Source: Vibrio chagasii (lineage in GTDB: Bacteria > Pseudomonadota > Gammaproteobacteria > Enterobacterales > Vibrionaceae). From it: a stretch of 64,000 nt of DNA. The DNA lies in contig NZ_AP025465.1 in assembly GCF_024347355.1 (NCBI RefSeq), positions 1,054,001-1,118,000 of the forward strand, in the 5' to 3' direction. A model generated the notes under the pieces. It made no database searches. It was not told where the DNA came from and saw nothing but the letters and a program-made list of their open reading frames with translations. How positions within the stretch are numbered: position 1 is the first letter of the stretch; every line of letters starts with the position of its first letter. This document shows, one piece after another, positions 38,395-46,734 of the stretch. A program made the translations under genes and the position numbers.

Positions 38395-38823
38395 CTAAAT
38401 AGCCGCGACCATTTTCTTAAGCAAGCCGATTATTTGTTGCTGCTCATTAGTATCAAGCGCTTCCATCAGCTCTTTGTTTAATTTTATTGGGATAGGAATC
38501 AACACTTCTTCAAGTGCTTTTCCTTTTTCTGTTAGGTAGATTCTAAAAGAGCGTCGACTGTTTGGGTCCGCTCTCCGTTCGACCAACTCAAGTTTTTCTA
38601 ACTTATCTAAGGTTCGTGTTGTTGTTGAGTTTTCTACTTTAGATTTTTCGGCAATATCACGCTGCGTAACGCCTTCTTCTTCCCACAAACACATCAAAGT
38701 TGGCCATAAAGCGATGGTTAGGCCATGCTTCTTTAGCTCAAGGTCGAAATCCTTGCTCGCTTTATTCGCGATCACATTGATCATCCATCCGAAACTATTT
38801 TGTCTATCAAACTCTTCTGGCAT
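38395..38823 (-). CDS. MarR-family transcriptional regulator
   Basis: The 142-residue product has a MarR winged helix (GVTQRDIAEKSKVENSTTTR, then the wing RADPNSRRSFRIYLTEKGKA). It lies 17 bp after the cytochrome b561 gene in the same orientation, so the two likely form an operon. A 34-bp inverted repeat in the divergent promoter beyond b561 is the best candidate operator. The lone N-terminal cysteine needed by OhrR-type sensors is not obvious, so the inducer is unknown. Confidence 0.85.
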   Translation of the reverse strand: MPEEFDRQNSFGWMINVIANKASKDFDLELKKHGLTIALWPTLMCLWEEEGVTQRDIAEKSKVENSTTTRTLDKLEKLELVERRADPNSRRSFRIYLTEKGKALEEVLIPIPIKLNKELMEALDTNEQQQIIGLLKKMVAAI

Positions 38824-38840
38824 TGGTTAGTACCTAATTT

Positions 38841-39482
38841 TTATGACATAACAACTATTGTCATCGTAACTAATACCGATGCGATTAGCACCAACAATGC
38901 TTTGCTATTTGATGAAAAAGCTAATTGAATGCCACTTTCGAAACTTTCCACTGACGGGGGGTGGCTTTGTTTACCTGTGATCATGGCTAACACCAGTGGT
39001 TTTGAACGTAGCTTGTAAGTCATGATTGCCAATACGTGGAGAACGACGCAGACCACTAATATACGTGCTGCAATGCCGTGCACCACACCTGAAACTTCAA
39101 ATACGCCATCGGTAAGAAGGGTTTCTGAGCCTGGGATCGCATCAAAGAAACCTGCAATAACAAGGCCCGTAATACATTGGATGAACAAGGTGGTGATCAT
39201 ACCGATGACCATCCAAGCCCCTAATGGGTTATGCCCTGGCTTTGGCTGGATTTTACCTCGTAAGTACTGGAATGCAGCGCGAGGAGAGCTAACAAATTGT
39301 GAGAAGCGGCTCGTGTCACTGCCAATGAATCCCCAAATCAATCGCCATAAAATTAGGCTAAACAGTGCGAGCCCAAGATAAACATGTGGGCCATTGCCAC
39401 TAAAACCTGATGCCGCTAGGCCAATGAATAGTAGTGCTTGTAACCAGTGATACAGTCGTGTTGGTAGATCCCAAATTTTCAT
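38841..39482 (-). CDS. Cytochrome b561-type diheme membrane protein
   Basis: The 213-residue product has the b561 start WDLPTRLYHWLQALLFIG, four to five membrane helices, and histidines at helix ends (YHW, HVYLG, VVHGIAAR, VVLHVLA) that can bind two hemes. A C-terminal extra helix is present. Such proteins pass electrons from quinol to periplasmic acceptors. The divergent gene encodes a periplasmic cytochrome c', a plausible electron partner. Confidence 0.88.
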   Translation of the reverse strand: MKIWDLPTRLYHWLQALLFIGLAASGFSGNGPHVYLGLALFSLILWRLIWGFIGSDTSRFSQFVSSPRAAFQYLRGKIQPKPGHNPLGAWMVIGMITTLFIQCITGLVIAGFFDAIPGSETLLTDGVFEVSGVVHGIAARILVVCVVLHVLAIMTYKLRSKPLVLAMITGKQSHPPSVESFESGIQLAFSSNSKALLVLIASVLVTMTIVVMS

Positions 39483-39524
39483 AGTTCATTTCCCAGTTGT
39501 CGTTTACGAAGTGATATTAATTCA

Positions 39525-39558
39525 CACAACAATAGTTGCGTACACAACTGTTGTTGTG
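39525..39558. promoter_or_regulatory. 34-bp imperfect palindrome, probable MarR operator between b561 and cytochrome c' genes
   Basis: Arms CACAACAATAGTTG and CAACTGTTGTTGTG match at 13 of 14 positions around a CGTACA centre. It sits in the 149-bp divergent gap, so one regulator could control both directions. Confidence 0.7.
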
Positions 39559-39631
39559 TAAATTAAATGCCTCTCATCGATTGGAATTGAAAGATCAGCA
39601 AATAAATCAACCAATAAACAGGAGTGACACT

Positions 39632-40054
39632 ATGAAAAAACTGACTATCGCTTTACTTATCGCAGTGCCAATGAGCACTATTGCCGCAACTGAAGCGGTC
39701 GACAATCGCCAACAAGCTTTTAGCTCAATAGAAAAACTCAACAAGCAAGTATCTTCAGAATTAGGGAATCGTAATACAGATTGGCAAAAGGTTGAGGGAT
39801 TAAGTGATAACTTGGTAGAGCACGGACTTATTCTCACCAACAGTTTTGCTGTGAGTGATAAAGGCGGTAAAGCGAAAGATGCGGTATGGAGTAAGCCTGA
39901 GAAATTCAATCAACTGATGTTACAGATGAATCAAGGTTTTATTGAGTTACAGCAAGCCAGTCTAGAACAGGACAAAAGTAAAGCTGAGCGTGGTTTAGAC
40001 TCGGCCAATAATACATGCCGAGCTTGTCATCGTACTTATCGCTCTCGTTGGTAG
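39632..40054 (+). CDS. Periplasmic cytochrome c' (class II c-type cytochrome)
   Basis: The 140-residue product has a signal peptide (cut near AIAAT), four amphipathic helices and the heme motif CRACH at residues 129-133, near the C-terminus as in class II cytochromes. It starts at ATG 39632 after CAGGAG. Cytochromes c' and the similar cytochrome b562-type partners bind NO or shuttle electrons with b561 proteins; the divergent b561 gene supports an electron-transfer role. Confidence 0.88.
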   Translation: MKKLTIALLIAVPMSTIAATEAVDNRQQAFSSIEKLNKQVSSELGNRNTDWQKVEGLSDNLVEHGLILTNSFAVSDKGGKAKDAVWSKPEKFNQLMLQMNQGFIELQQASLEQDKSKAERGLDSANNTCRACHRTYRSRW

Positions 40055-40080
40055 GTTTTACTTGAGGCTCTACAAACAGA

Positions 40081-40111
40081 AAGCCTGTACGAATAGAGTC
40101 GTGACAGGCTT
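40081..40111. terminator. Terminator hairpin between cytochrome c' and the Omp85-type gene
   Basis: AAGCCTGT(ACGA) and (TCGT)GACAGGCTT arms with a short loop between converging genes; no strong T tract. Confidence 0.5.
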
Positions 40112-40161
40112 GGGGGAATCATCGGTTAGATATAATGGCTTTAAAAATGCTACAGCTTGGG

Positions 40162-41301
40162 CTAGATATTTTCACCTAAGCTAAAGTAGGCTAGCACTTC
40201 ATTTTCGTTGTTATAGGTGAAATCCATTCGCACATTGATGCGTTCCTGGCGCATTAAACGATAGCGTAGACCGAGACCAACGATAGTAAGTAGGTCACCA
40301 TCGTCAAAGCTATGATAAGGGGCAGTTGGATTCAGCCTTTCACCAAATACCTTGCCTACACCCGTTAAACCTACCACCACAACGTTGTTCAAAAAGTTAA
40401 TGGACGAGCCTGAAATCGAGTAGCGATATTCCATTTCAAGATTGGTCATGTGCGAAGCAATGTGATCACCCGCGACGAAACCACGTTGAACATTTCGTCC
40501 TTGTCGACCATAGGTGCTGTATGCACTACTTGGGGCATTTTCAGCATCCAGTAGATAACGAGTCACCCAGCGGCTTGCGATGATGTGATTGTCATCCTGC
40601 GTTAAGCTGTAAAACAGTCGGTAATCTGAAAAGAGCGAAGAGTAGGTCGCATCTTTGTCATTACCAAGCCATTCTCCATGGTCTTCATAGGTCAGCTCGA
40701 ATAAAAAGCCATGATAAGGGTAGTAGTGCTCTCGCTCATCCCACAAGAAAGAGAACTTTGCTCCTGTGTCGGCTTGGTACTCTTCACTAAACCCGGTGAG
40801 TTTGAGTAAAAGTTTGTCACGCGGTGTATCGGCAAGATAGCGGGCGGTGGAGTAGTCTAAACCCATCCCAAGATAGATACTGTCGTAGACTTTGAAATAG
40901 AAATCACCATCGAACGTGTACTCTTGGTGGTTAGTATCAACCAGATCGACCAAGGTAATGTTGGTACTAGAGAAGCCCATTTCACCGCTAAATCGAATTG
41001 AATCCTCTTTCAATAAGAGTTCAGCATTGCCTTTGATGTAATAGCTATCATTCTGCGTATAAGTCAGCGTCGCAGATAACGTTGATGCGTTCTTTGATTC
41101 GCCGTCAGCGTAGAAGTTATAGATAGGAACGACGGAAATGCCTGTATCTACACTTGGATCGTAAAAGGGAATAGCAATGACACGAAATTGGTCATCCAGT
41201 TCAGGTTCTTGTGATTTTCGATTATCAACCTCGAAAGCTGAACTTGAGAAACTGGCAACAGAAGAAAAGAGCGCTGTTGTCCACAAAGAGAGTCGAGTCA
41301 T
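40162..41301 (-). CDS. Omp85/bacterial surface antigen-type outer-membrane barrel without POTRA domains
   Basis: The 379-residue product from ATG 41301 has a signal peptide (cut near SSSAFE) and then goes directly into a barrel. Features are FRVIAIPFYDPSVDTGISVVPIYNF near the start and LLTIVGLGLRYRLMRQERINVRMDF near the end, the latter matching the conserved last strands of the BamA/TamA superfamily. No POTRA repeats are present. Related short Omp85 proteins are of unknown function. A frame opening at 41364 would lengthen the N-terminus but spoil the signal peptide. Confidence 0.75.
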   Translation of the reverse strand: MTRLSLWTTALFSSVASFSSSAFEVDNRKSQEPELDDQFRVIAIPFYDPSVDTGISVVPIYNFYADGESKNASTLSATLTYTQNDSYYIKGNAELLLKEDSIRFSGEMGFSSTNITLVDLVDTNHQEYTFDGDFYFKVYDSIYLGMGLDYSTARYLADTPRDKLLLKLTGFSEEYQADTGAKFSFLWDEREHYYPYHGFLFELTYEDHGEWLGNDKDATYSSLFSDYRLFYSLTQDDNHIIASRWVTRYLLDAENAPSSAYSTYGRQGRNVQRGFVAGDHIASHMTNLEMEYRYSISGSSINFLNNVVVVGLTGVGKVFGERLNPTAPYHSFDDGDLLTIVGLGLRYRLMRQERINVRMDFTYNNENEVLAYFSLGENI

Positions 41302-41505
41302 GGTTAGAGTTACGTCCAATGTAAGTTGATCGCAATGCTGGAGAAGCTTGCAGATCAGGAGCATAACACGTCATTTAGACTGATGAATAGCGAGGATAGG
41401 GTTGATTATATAAATATACCGTACACCAATAAGTAAAGTTGATGATATTGATGGTTATAAATGGCGAGACTGAGTCTCACCATTTGTTGCAGTTTTCGGT
41501 GCGAC

Positions 41506-42000
41506 TTATTCGTTGATCGTGACTTTTGTAATCACAATATCTCCACAAGGTACATCTTCGTGACCCCAGCGAATTGTCGTTGGCTCAGCTGCAATCTTAT
41601 TTACTACATCCATACCTGCCGATACTTTACCGAATACTGCGTAACCCCAACCTGCGTTCGTAGTCGAGGTGTGATCCAGGAAGTCGTTGTCATCAAGGTT
41701 GATAAAGAACTGTGCCGTAGCAGAATGTGGTGCATCAGTACGTGCCATCGCCACAGAACCAATCACGTTCTTTAGGCCACGGTTTGCTTCATTTACGATA
41801 GGCGCACGTGTTGGTTTTTCTGTCATGTCGATAGTGTGACCACCACCTTGAATCATGAAACCTTCAATAACACGGTGAAATGTCGTGCCTTCGTAGAAAC
41901 CGTCTTGGCAGTATTTAAGGAAGTTTTTCGACGTTACTGGTGCTTTTTCAAGGTTCAGTTCAATTTCAATGTCGCCAAAGTTGGTAGTCAGAGTGATCAT
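41506..42000 (-). CDS. ppiB: Cytoplasmic peptidyl-prolyl cis-trans isomerase B
   Basis: The 164-residue cyclophilin has the core motifs [27 protein letters not shown] and GYAVFGKV. It catalyses proline isomerisation during protein folding. No signal peptide, so cytoplasmic. The start follows GGGACC. Confidence 0.94.
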   Translation of the reverse strand: MITLTTNFGDIEIELNLEKAPVTSKNFLKYCQDGFYEGTTFHRVIEGFMIQGGGHTIDMTEKPTRAPIVNEANRGLKNVIGSVAMARTDAPHSATAQFFINLDDNDFLDHTSTTNAGWGYAVFGKVSAGMDVVNKIAAEPTTIRWGHEDVPCGDIVITKVTINE

Positions 42001-42169
42001 AAAGGTCCCAATATTTGAGTGCTAAGGGTTTGGAGTACGAGTATTTTCAGTACAACAACATAGTCGATGACTTAATAAGGTGCAGTATATGAAAAATTGC
42101 TGCGGATGCCAGTGAACAATAGCGCGAGTCTTTAATTTACATGCGCTCTGAGCGCCGATAGAGATAAAA

Positions 42170-42194
42170 AAGCCAGTGATGAGTTCACTGGCTT
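42170..42194 (-). terminator. Rho-independent terminator after dsbA
   Basis: AAGCCAGTG and CACTGGCTT arms; on the minus strand they run into a T tract 16 bp after the dsbA stop. Confidence 0.85.
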
Positions 42195-42210
42195 GGAGAT
42201 GAAACGTGAC

Positions 42211-42810
42211 TTAGAGCGTTAGCAGATAGTTAACGAGCTGGTTGTACTCTTCGTAGCTTTTGATTTGGTCCGGCTTTACGATGTACTTGTTATTGACCAG
42301 TACACCAGGAACGCCGGTTAGCGTGCTCGCATCAAATTGCTGATCAAAGCGTTTCTGCATCGAGTTAACCGCAAAGCTGTTGTATGCCGCGTCAAACTTC
42401 TTAGCATCGACACCGTTATCAATGAATACTTGGCGTAGTTCAGCCTCGTCGCGTGGTGTCTTTTGTTTCTCATGGATCTGAGCAAACATAGCAGGAACCA
42501 TGCTTTCTTCAGCATCCAGCGCAATCATTGTTGCGTAAGCTTTGGCCATCGGCACTGCCATATTGTTACCCATAAAAGCGACGTGAACTTTTTGGAAGCT
42601 TGCTGTTTCCGGTAGGTCTTCTTTTAGGTACTTAATTACTCCTTCGAACTTGTAACAGTGTGGGCAGTAGAAAGAGAAAAATTCAGTCACAACTGGCTTG
42701 TCTGCTTTTGCTACATCAAGGACCTTGTAGTGAGTGCCTTCTTCAAACTGAGCGGCGTTGACTGAAGCGCTCATAATTAAAGCAGCAAAAAGGCTAAATA
42801 GTTTTTTCAT
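42211..42810 (-). CDS. dsbA: Periplasmic thiol:disulfide oxidoreductase DsbA
   Basis: The 199-residue product has a signal peptide ending SASVNA, the active site C49-P-H-C52 in FFSFYCPHC, and the cis-proline loop TGVPGVLVN. The sequence follows V. cholerae DsbA (TcpG) closely along its length. It introduces disulfides into exported proteins. The start follows AGGAAAT. Vibrios can carry more than one DsbA; whether this is the main copy cannot be told here. Confidence 0.9.
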   Translation of the reverse strand: MKKLFSLFAALIMSASVNAAQFEEGTHYKVLDVAKADKPVVTEFFSFYCPHCYKFEGVIKYLKEDLPETASFQKVHVAFMGNNMAVPMAKAYATMIALDAEESMVPAMFAQIHEKQKTPRDEAELRQVFIDNGVDAKKFDAAYNSFAVNSMQKRFDQQFDASTLTGVPGVLVNNKYIVKPDQIKSYEEYNQLVNYLLTL

Positions 42811-42896
42811 GTGTTTATTTCCTAAATTTGGATGTCGTTAAGCACAGCAAAACTGCTGTTTTTGGGTGGCATGGATTGCCAGTTTGGGACAAACGA

Positions 42897-43229
42897 TTAA
42901 GAAATAGGGGGGCGATAAGGTGCTTGAGGTGCAATAATCGCTTTGTGTGAAGGCTCTTTTTCAATGAGAGCCAAAGAGGCAATTTGAGTATCGAAGGACT
43001 CAGACACAATCAATGGTGGCATTTTCAACAAGCAGACTGAGCCACAACAATGATGTTCAATGTTAGCTTGGACGATTGGCTGTGAAGGCGAGATACTGTT
43101 TGACGGCGTTGATAGATGTTGAGATGCCACGATATTGTTACCCGCAATGCTATCCACACTGATGGTGGCCATTAACATCGCAAGCAGCATAAAAACGTGT
43201 ACCCAAATTTTGCTTATCAACTTTGGCAT
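42897..43229 (-). CDS. Small membrane-anchored or secreted protein of unknown function
   Basis: From ATG 43229 the product is 110 residues: one N-terminal hydrophobic segment (about 8-26), then a Ser/Pro-rich stretch, then EHHCCGSVCLLKMP with three cysteines and two histidines close together, and a Pro-rich tail. The His/Cys cluster could bind a metal or be a DsbA substrate; its gene is 86 bp upstream of dsbA on the same strand. An upstream frame start at 43325 is less likely. Family not recognised. Confidence 0.55.
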   Translation of the reverse strand: MPKLISKIWVHVFMLLAMLMATISVDSIAGNNIVASQHLSTPSNSISPSQPIVQANIEHHCCGSVCLLKMPPLIVSESFDTQIASLALIEKEPSHKAIIAPQAPYRPPIS

Positions 43230-43377
43230 GAAATAGTGGTCTTTGTATCTGAACAACGGCTGAAATAAATCAGATTCTGCAACTGGCAAATCGCTCAGCC
43301 ACAAAACGAGCAAATCATACCTCACTCGTTTGTCTATCTCTAATTAAAACCCGGCAAAACTTAGCAGGGCTCAACTT

Positions 43378-43989
43378 TTATTTGGCCTGGTACTGTTTGA
43401 GAAACATCTCAACCGTTGAGTTCACGATGATGTGCTTGTGCTGTGTGTCGGGAGAAGGGGCATGACCAATGATCTGCGGCCAAAAAGCGAACGACTTAAT
43501 GAGTGCAATGAATTGAGTTGAAGCAAACAGAGGGTCGAGCTCGACTAAGCGACCATCGGCCTGCGCAGCTTTTATCCAAGTCGTCAGCCCACTCTCTGCT
43601 TGAGAGTATTTCTCCATTGCTTGGCTCGCAAGTTCCGCATTATGGAAGTACTCAGAGAAGAGCACGCGAGATAAGTCGATAAAGCCTTCAGACTCTAACA
43701 GCTCTAGTTCTTGATTCGCGATTGATGCGAGTTGTTGTTCAAGAGGCAGCTCAGCTTGATAAGGGAAGTGTGTGGCGGCGAGCGTTTTACTCCAAATACT
43801 GTCTAGTATTTCCTCGAGAAGCAGCTCTTTACCGGCAAAGTGGTTGTAGACGGTGCGTTTAGATACTTCTGCTCGGCTCGATATTTTATCCATACTGGTG
43901 GCCTTATAACCGTGCTCAGTAAATTCTGCGATAGCAGCGGCAACGATCGATTCTCGTTTTCTTTGGCTCAGTGTTTTCTTTACAGTCAT
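43378..43989 (-). CDS. TetR-family transcriptional regulator
   Basis: The product has a TetR helix-turn-helix (TSMDKISSRAEVSKRTVYNHF) and a C-terminal domain of the AefR-like kind. ATG 43989 was chosen; a TTG at 44004 is the only longer option. Its neighbours (ybiB divergent, the small His/Cys protein downstream) do not reveal its target. Confidence 0.8.
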   Translation of the reverse strand: MTVKKTLSQRKRESIVAAAIAEFTEHGYKATSMDKISSRAEVSKRTVYNHFAGKELLLEEILDSIWSKTLAATHFPYQAELPLEQQLASIANQELELLESEGFIDLSRVLFSEYFHNAELASQAMEKYSQAESGLTTWIKAAQADGRLVELDPLFASTQFIALIKSFAFWPQIIGHAPSPDTQHKHIIVNSTVEMFLKQYQAK

Positions 43990-44186
43990 TTGGGTACTAC
44001 TCAATATGTCGCGGTTAGCATTGCATACGTTAATTTTACACCACGAAGTTTACTTTTAGAACTCCCACTATGGTTTTGGTAATTGGAGTGTTAGCAACTG
44101 AATCGCTATGCAATGTAACGTGGGTGTCATAGAATCAAAGACGTATTCGAATTTTATTGATATCAACGGAAGAGAATAAACAATCA

Positions 44187-45143
44187 ATGAGTAGTATTTT
44201 AGAGTGTATTCGTACAGTTGGACGAGGCGAAAGAGGGCGTAAGCCTTTATCGTTCGAACAAGCCTACCGCATCATGGATGAGTATTTAAGCGGACAGGTC
44301 GGTGACGACCAGATGGCTATGCTACTGATGTTAATTCGTGTGCAGAACGAAACCAATGAAGAAATTGCTGGCTTTGTTAAAGCGTTTCAATCTCGAGTGC
44401 CCGATTTAGGGGCAGATATTGATTGGCCGTGTTATGCCGGTAAGCGCAATGAAAGCGCTAGTGGTAAGCCTTGGAACTTGCTGGCGGCTAAGATCTTGGC
44501 GGATAGCGGCTACAAGGTATTAATGCACGGTTACATGGATAAGCCGAGCGGTAGAACGCACGTAGAAAGCCATTTGCAAGATGTCGGTGTGCAATGTGCT
44601 GATAACCCTGAACATGCTAAGTCGATCCTTGAGCAAGATGGCATTGCTTATTTGCCGTTGGCTAATTTTGCTCCTGAAGCGCAAACCATGATTGGTTGGA
44701 AGCATCGTTATGGGTTGAGAACGCCGATCAATACAGTGGTTCGAGCACTGAACCCTGGTGGTGGCCGTTTAGGTTTACGTGGTAGCTTCCACCCTGGCTT
44801 CCCACAGCTTCATGCTGAAGTTGAACATGTGATTGGCAACAAATCTCATTCGGTTATCTCTTTCAAAGGAATGAACGGTGAGTCGGAATACAATCCTAAA
44901 GTGAGTCAAACGGTATGGATGAGCTCTCCTGATAAAGTTGAGTCTTTTTATTGGGAAGAGATGATGAACTCAGATCTACCACTGCCGAGTGAATGTGTAC
45001 TCGGGACGCCGGCTGAAGAGATGACGTTGATGGCGAACACAGTGGTCGATAGTATGACAGCAATTTTGTTTGCGGAGACGCATGACAAAACTGAGGCCTA
45101 CCAAAAAGCCGTACGCCTATGGCATGAGTACTGTGCACGTTAG
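44187..45143 (+). CDS. ybiB: YbiB-like protein of the TrpD2/glycosyltransferase family 3
   Basis: The 318-residue product has an N-terminal helical domain (LSFEQAYRIMDEYLSGQVGDDQ) and a phosphoribosyltransferase-like domain lacking standard anthranilate-site residues, with GLRTPINTVVRALNPGGGR. E. coli YbiB is a DNA-binding member without known enzymatic activity, and the length agrees. ATG 44187 was preferred over a TTG opening at 44157. A terminator follows. Confidence 0.85.
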   Translation: MSSILECIRTVGRGERGRKPLSFEQAYRIMDEYLSGQVGDDQMAMLLMLIRVQNETNEEIAGFVKAFQSRVPDLGADIDWPCYAGKRNESASGKPWNLLAAKILADSGYKVLMHGYMDKPSGRTHVESHLQDVGVQCADNPEHAKSILEQDGIAYLPLANFAPEAQTMIGWKHRYGLRTPINTVVRALNPGGGRLGLRGSFHPGFPQLHAEVEHVIGNKSHSVISFKGMNGESEYNPKVSQTVWMSSPDKVESFYWEEMMNSDLPLPSECVLGTPAEEMTLMANTVVDSMTAILFAETHDKTEAYQKAVRLWHEYCAR

Positions 45144-45169
45144 TTGAAAGACTATAGAGCTTGTAAGAG

Positions 45170-45197
45170 AAGGTCAGCGATTGCTGGCCTTTTTTTG
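45170..45197 (+). terminator. Rho-independent terminator after ybiB
   Basis: AAGGTCAGC and GCTGGCCTT arms (one G-T pair) with a GATT loop and seven T. Confidence 0.85.
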
Positions 45198-45234
45198 TAT
45201 CGGGTGTTTCGGTTAAATGCTCAGGACAGAACGA

Positions 45235-45507
45235 CTACTTAACTCGCATCAGCCGGTGCATTTTGTTTTCGAATTGAATTTCAATTACCTGCGATATCTT
45301 CATTTTATCAACACGATTGAGCATCTTGGTTTGATAGTCGCGTTTTTTCATCCACTCTAGTGGCTCTTTAAAGCCATCCTCATTTATGACAAATGATTGG
45401 TCAGTAATCGAATTTTCAAAGATATGAACCACCCAAATACGGGACTGAAAATCCAGCAATGCACTGAAGTAAGTTTTGATCTTGGAGGTGGCGGTGGATA
45501 AAGACAT
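45235..45507 (-). CDS. Small cytoplasmic protein of unknown function (90 residues)
   Basis: The product has no signal peptide or membrane segment, is basic, and contains RIWVVHIFENS and EWMKKRDYQTKML. No family recognised. The frame has no competing gene on the other strand and lies in a run of small minus-strand genes. No strong ribosome site was seen before the ATG. Confidence 0.55.
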   Translation of the reverse strand: MSLSTATSKIKTYFSALLDFQSRIWVVHIFENSITDQSFVINEDGFKEPLEWMKKRDYQTKMLNRVDKMKISQVIEIQFENKMHRLMRVK

Positions 45508-45635
45508 ACGAGACCGAATAAAGAGGAGAACGTGTTGTTTATCAAGTATACCGTTTGTTGCTCAAGCTTGTCAGTCTGAATCCGGCAACCATTCGAACAT
45601 GGCTGCCGTATAGCGAAGGGGTAGTGTGTGAGTTG

Positions 45636-45869
45636 TTACTTGAGGAACATGCCGAAATCGATTTCTTGCTCTTTCTGGTATTTGACGAGCTTCACTCTCA
45701 AGTTGTGTTGCGCCGCCATATCAATCGCTAAGCTCGACATGCTTTTTATCTCTTGTACACAGCGAGAAACGAGTGGCTTCTGTTGGTTATCAACCGTTGC
45801 TATCAGTGTGGTTTCTGTACCGTCGTGATGAGTATAAACATACGCGTAGATGGTTTTGTCGTGTTGCAT
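45636..45869 (-). CDS. Small cytoplasmic protein of unknown function (77 residues)
   Basis: The product starts behind TTAGGACG. It contains YVYTHHDGTETTLIATVDNQ and reads as a small alpha/beta protein, without membrane or signal segments. No family recognised. Confidence 0.6.
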   Translation of the reverse strand: MQHDKTIYAYVYTHHDGTETTLIATVDNQQKPLVSRCVQEIKSMSSLAIDMAAQHNLRVKLVKYQKEQEIDFGMFLK

Positions 45870-46173
45870 AAACGTCCTAAATCGGGCTTTTCTAATTATT
45901 AGTGTGATGAAGGTTACAGGGTTTATCTATTCAAGCCACTATGGCTGAGTAAGGTTAAGCAAGAGAAAGTAAGGCTTTGTAAGGGCTCTTTTTTTACTTT
46001 TTTTGGATGTTTGAAAATGCGCTCAACCCTTTATCTGCCTCGCTTTTTTGTCTTGTTAGGTTTTGCCTATCAATAAAATTGCTGAAATCCATTTAGTAAA
46101 ATCAAGATTTTAGACAACAATTAAATGAAAGAAGCAGATAAAAACATGACGCAAAGTATTTAGGGAGAACGCT
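45870..46173. other. Intergenic region upstream of the CBS-domain gene
   Basis: About 300 bases with T-rich runs near 45990-46010; no frame, repeat or RNA motif recognised. Presumed promoter region for genes on both sides. Confidence 0.45.
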
Positions 46174-46590
46174 ATGCATTCAATTAAAGTGAAAGATTAC
46201 ATGACGCAGCAGGTTGTGACATTCACTCCTGATATGCCGTTAAGTCTAGCGTTAGACAAAGTGATGAGCAGTCATCACATGGGTGGACCAGTTATTGATG
46301 ACAATGAACAAGTGATTGGTTTCCTTTCTGAGCAAGATTTATTAGAGAAGCTAGTTAAGGTTAGCTATTTCTGCCAAGACACACATATTGTTGGTGATTG
46401 TATGTACCAAGAGGTGCTATCAGTCGCTTCAGACTTATCCATTATCGAATTGGCAGATATGATGCAAGTAGGCAAACCGAAAGCTTACCCTGTCATCGAC
46501 AATCAGAAACTGGTCGGCATTATCACTCGAACCGATGTTTTAAGAGCAATCGGCAAGAACTTAGATGAATGTTTCCAACATCCTGTATAG
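46174..46590 (+). CDS. Two-CBS-domain protein
   Basis: The 138-residue product is a tandem pair of CBS motifs (about residues 5-62 and 72-130), with VKDYMTQQVVTFTPDM and the repeated pattern GFLSEQDLLEKL and GIITRTDVLRAIG. CBS pairs bind adenine nucleotides. As a stand-alone pair it probably senses energy state and regulates a partner protein that cannot be named. The start follows AGGGAGAA. Confidence 0.85.
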   Translation: MHSIKVKDYMTQQVVTFTPDMPLSLALDKVMSSHHMGGPVIDDNEQVIGFLSEQDLLEKLVKVSYFCQDTHIVGDCMYQEVLSVASDLSIIELADMMQVGKPKAYPVIDNQKLVGIITRTDVLRAIGKNLDECFQHPV

Positions 46591-46635
46591 TAGCGTGTTA
46601 AGAACGAGTATTTTTCTCAACACCCTGAAATAAAA

Positions 46636-46657
46636 AAGGCGCACTAGCGCCTTTTTC
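46636..46657 (+). terminator. Rho-independent terminator after the CBS gene
   Basis: AAAGGCGC and GCGCCTTT arms around ACTA, followed by T-rich sequence. Confidence 0.85.
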
Positions 46658-46734
46658 TTCGTGGAGTTTTTCTAATTAGACCTGTTTGTCGGTCTATAGG
46701 TTTAGCCTGTGGTGTTTCAGTTTTTGGAGGTTTC

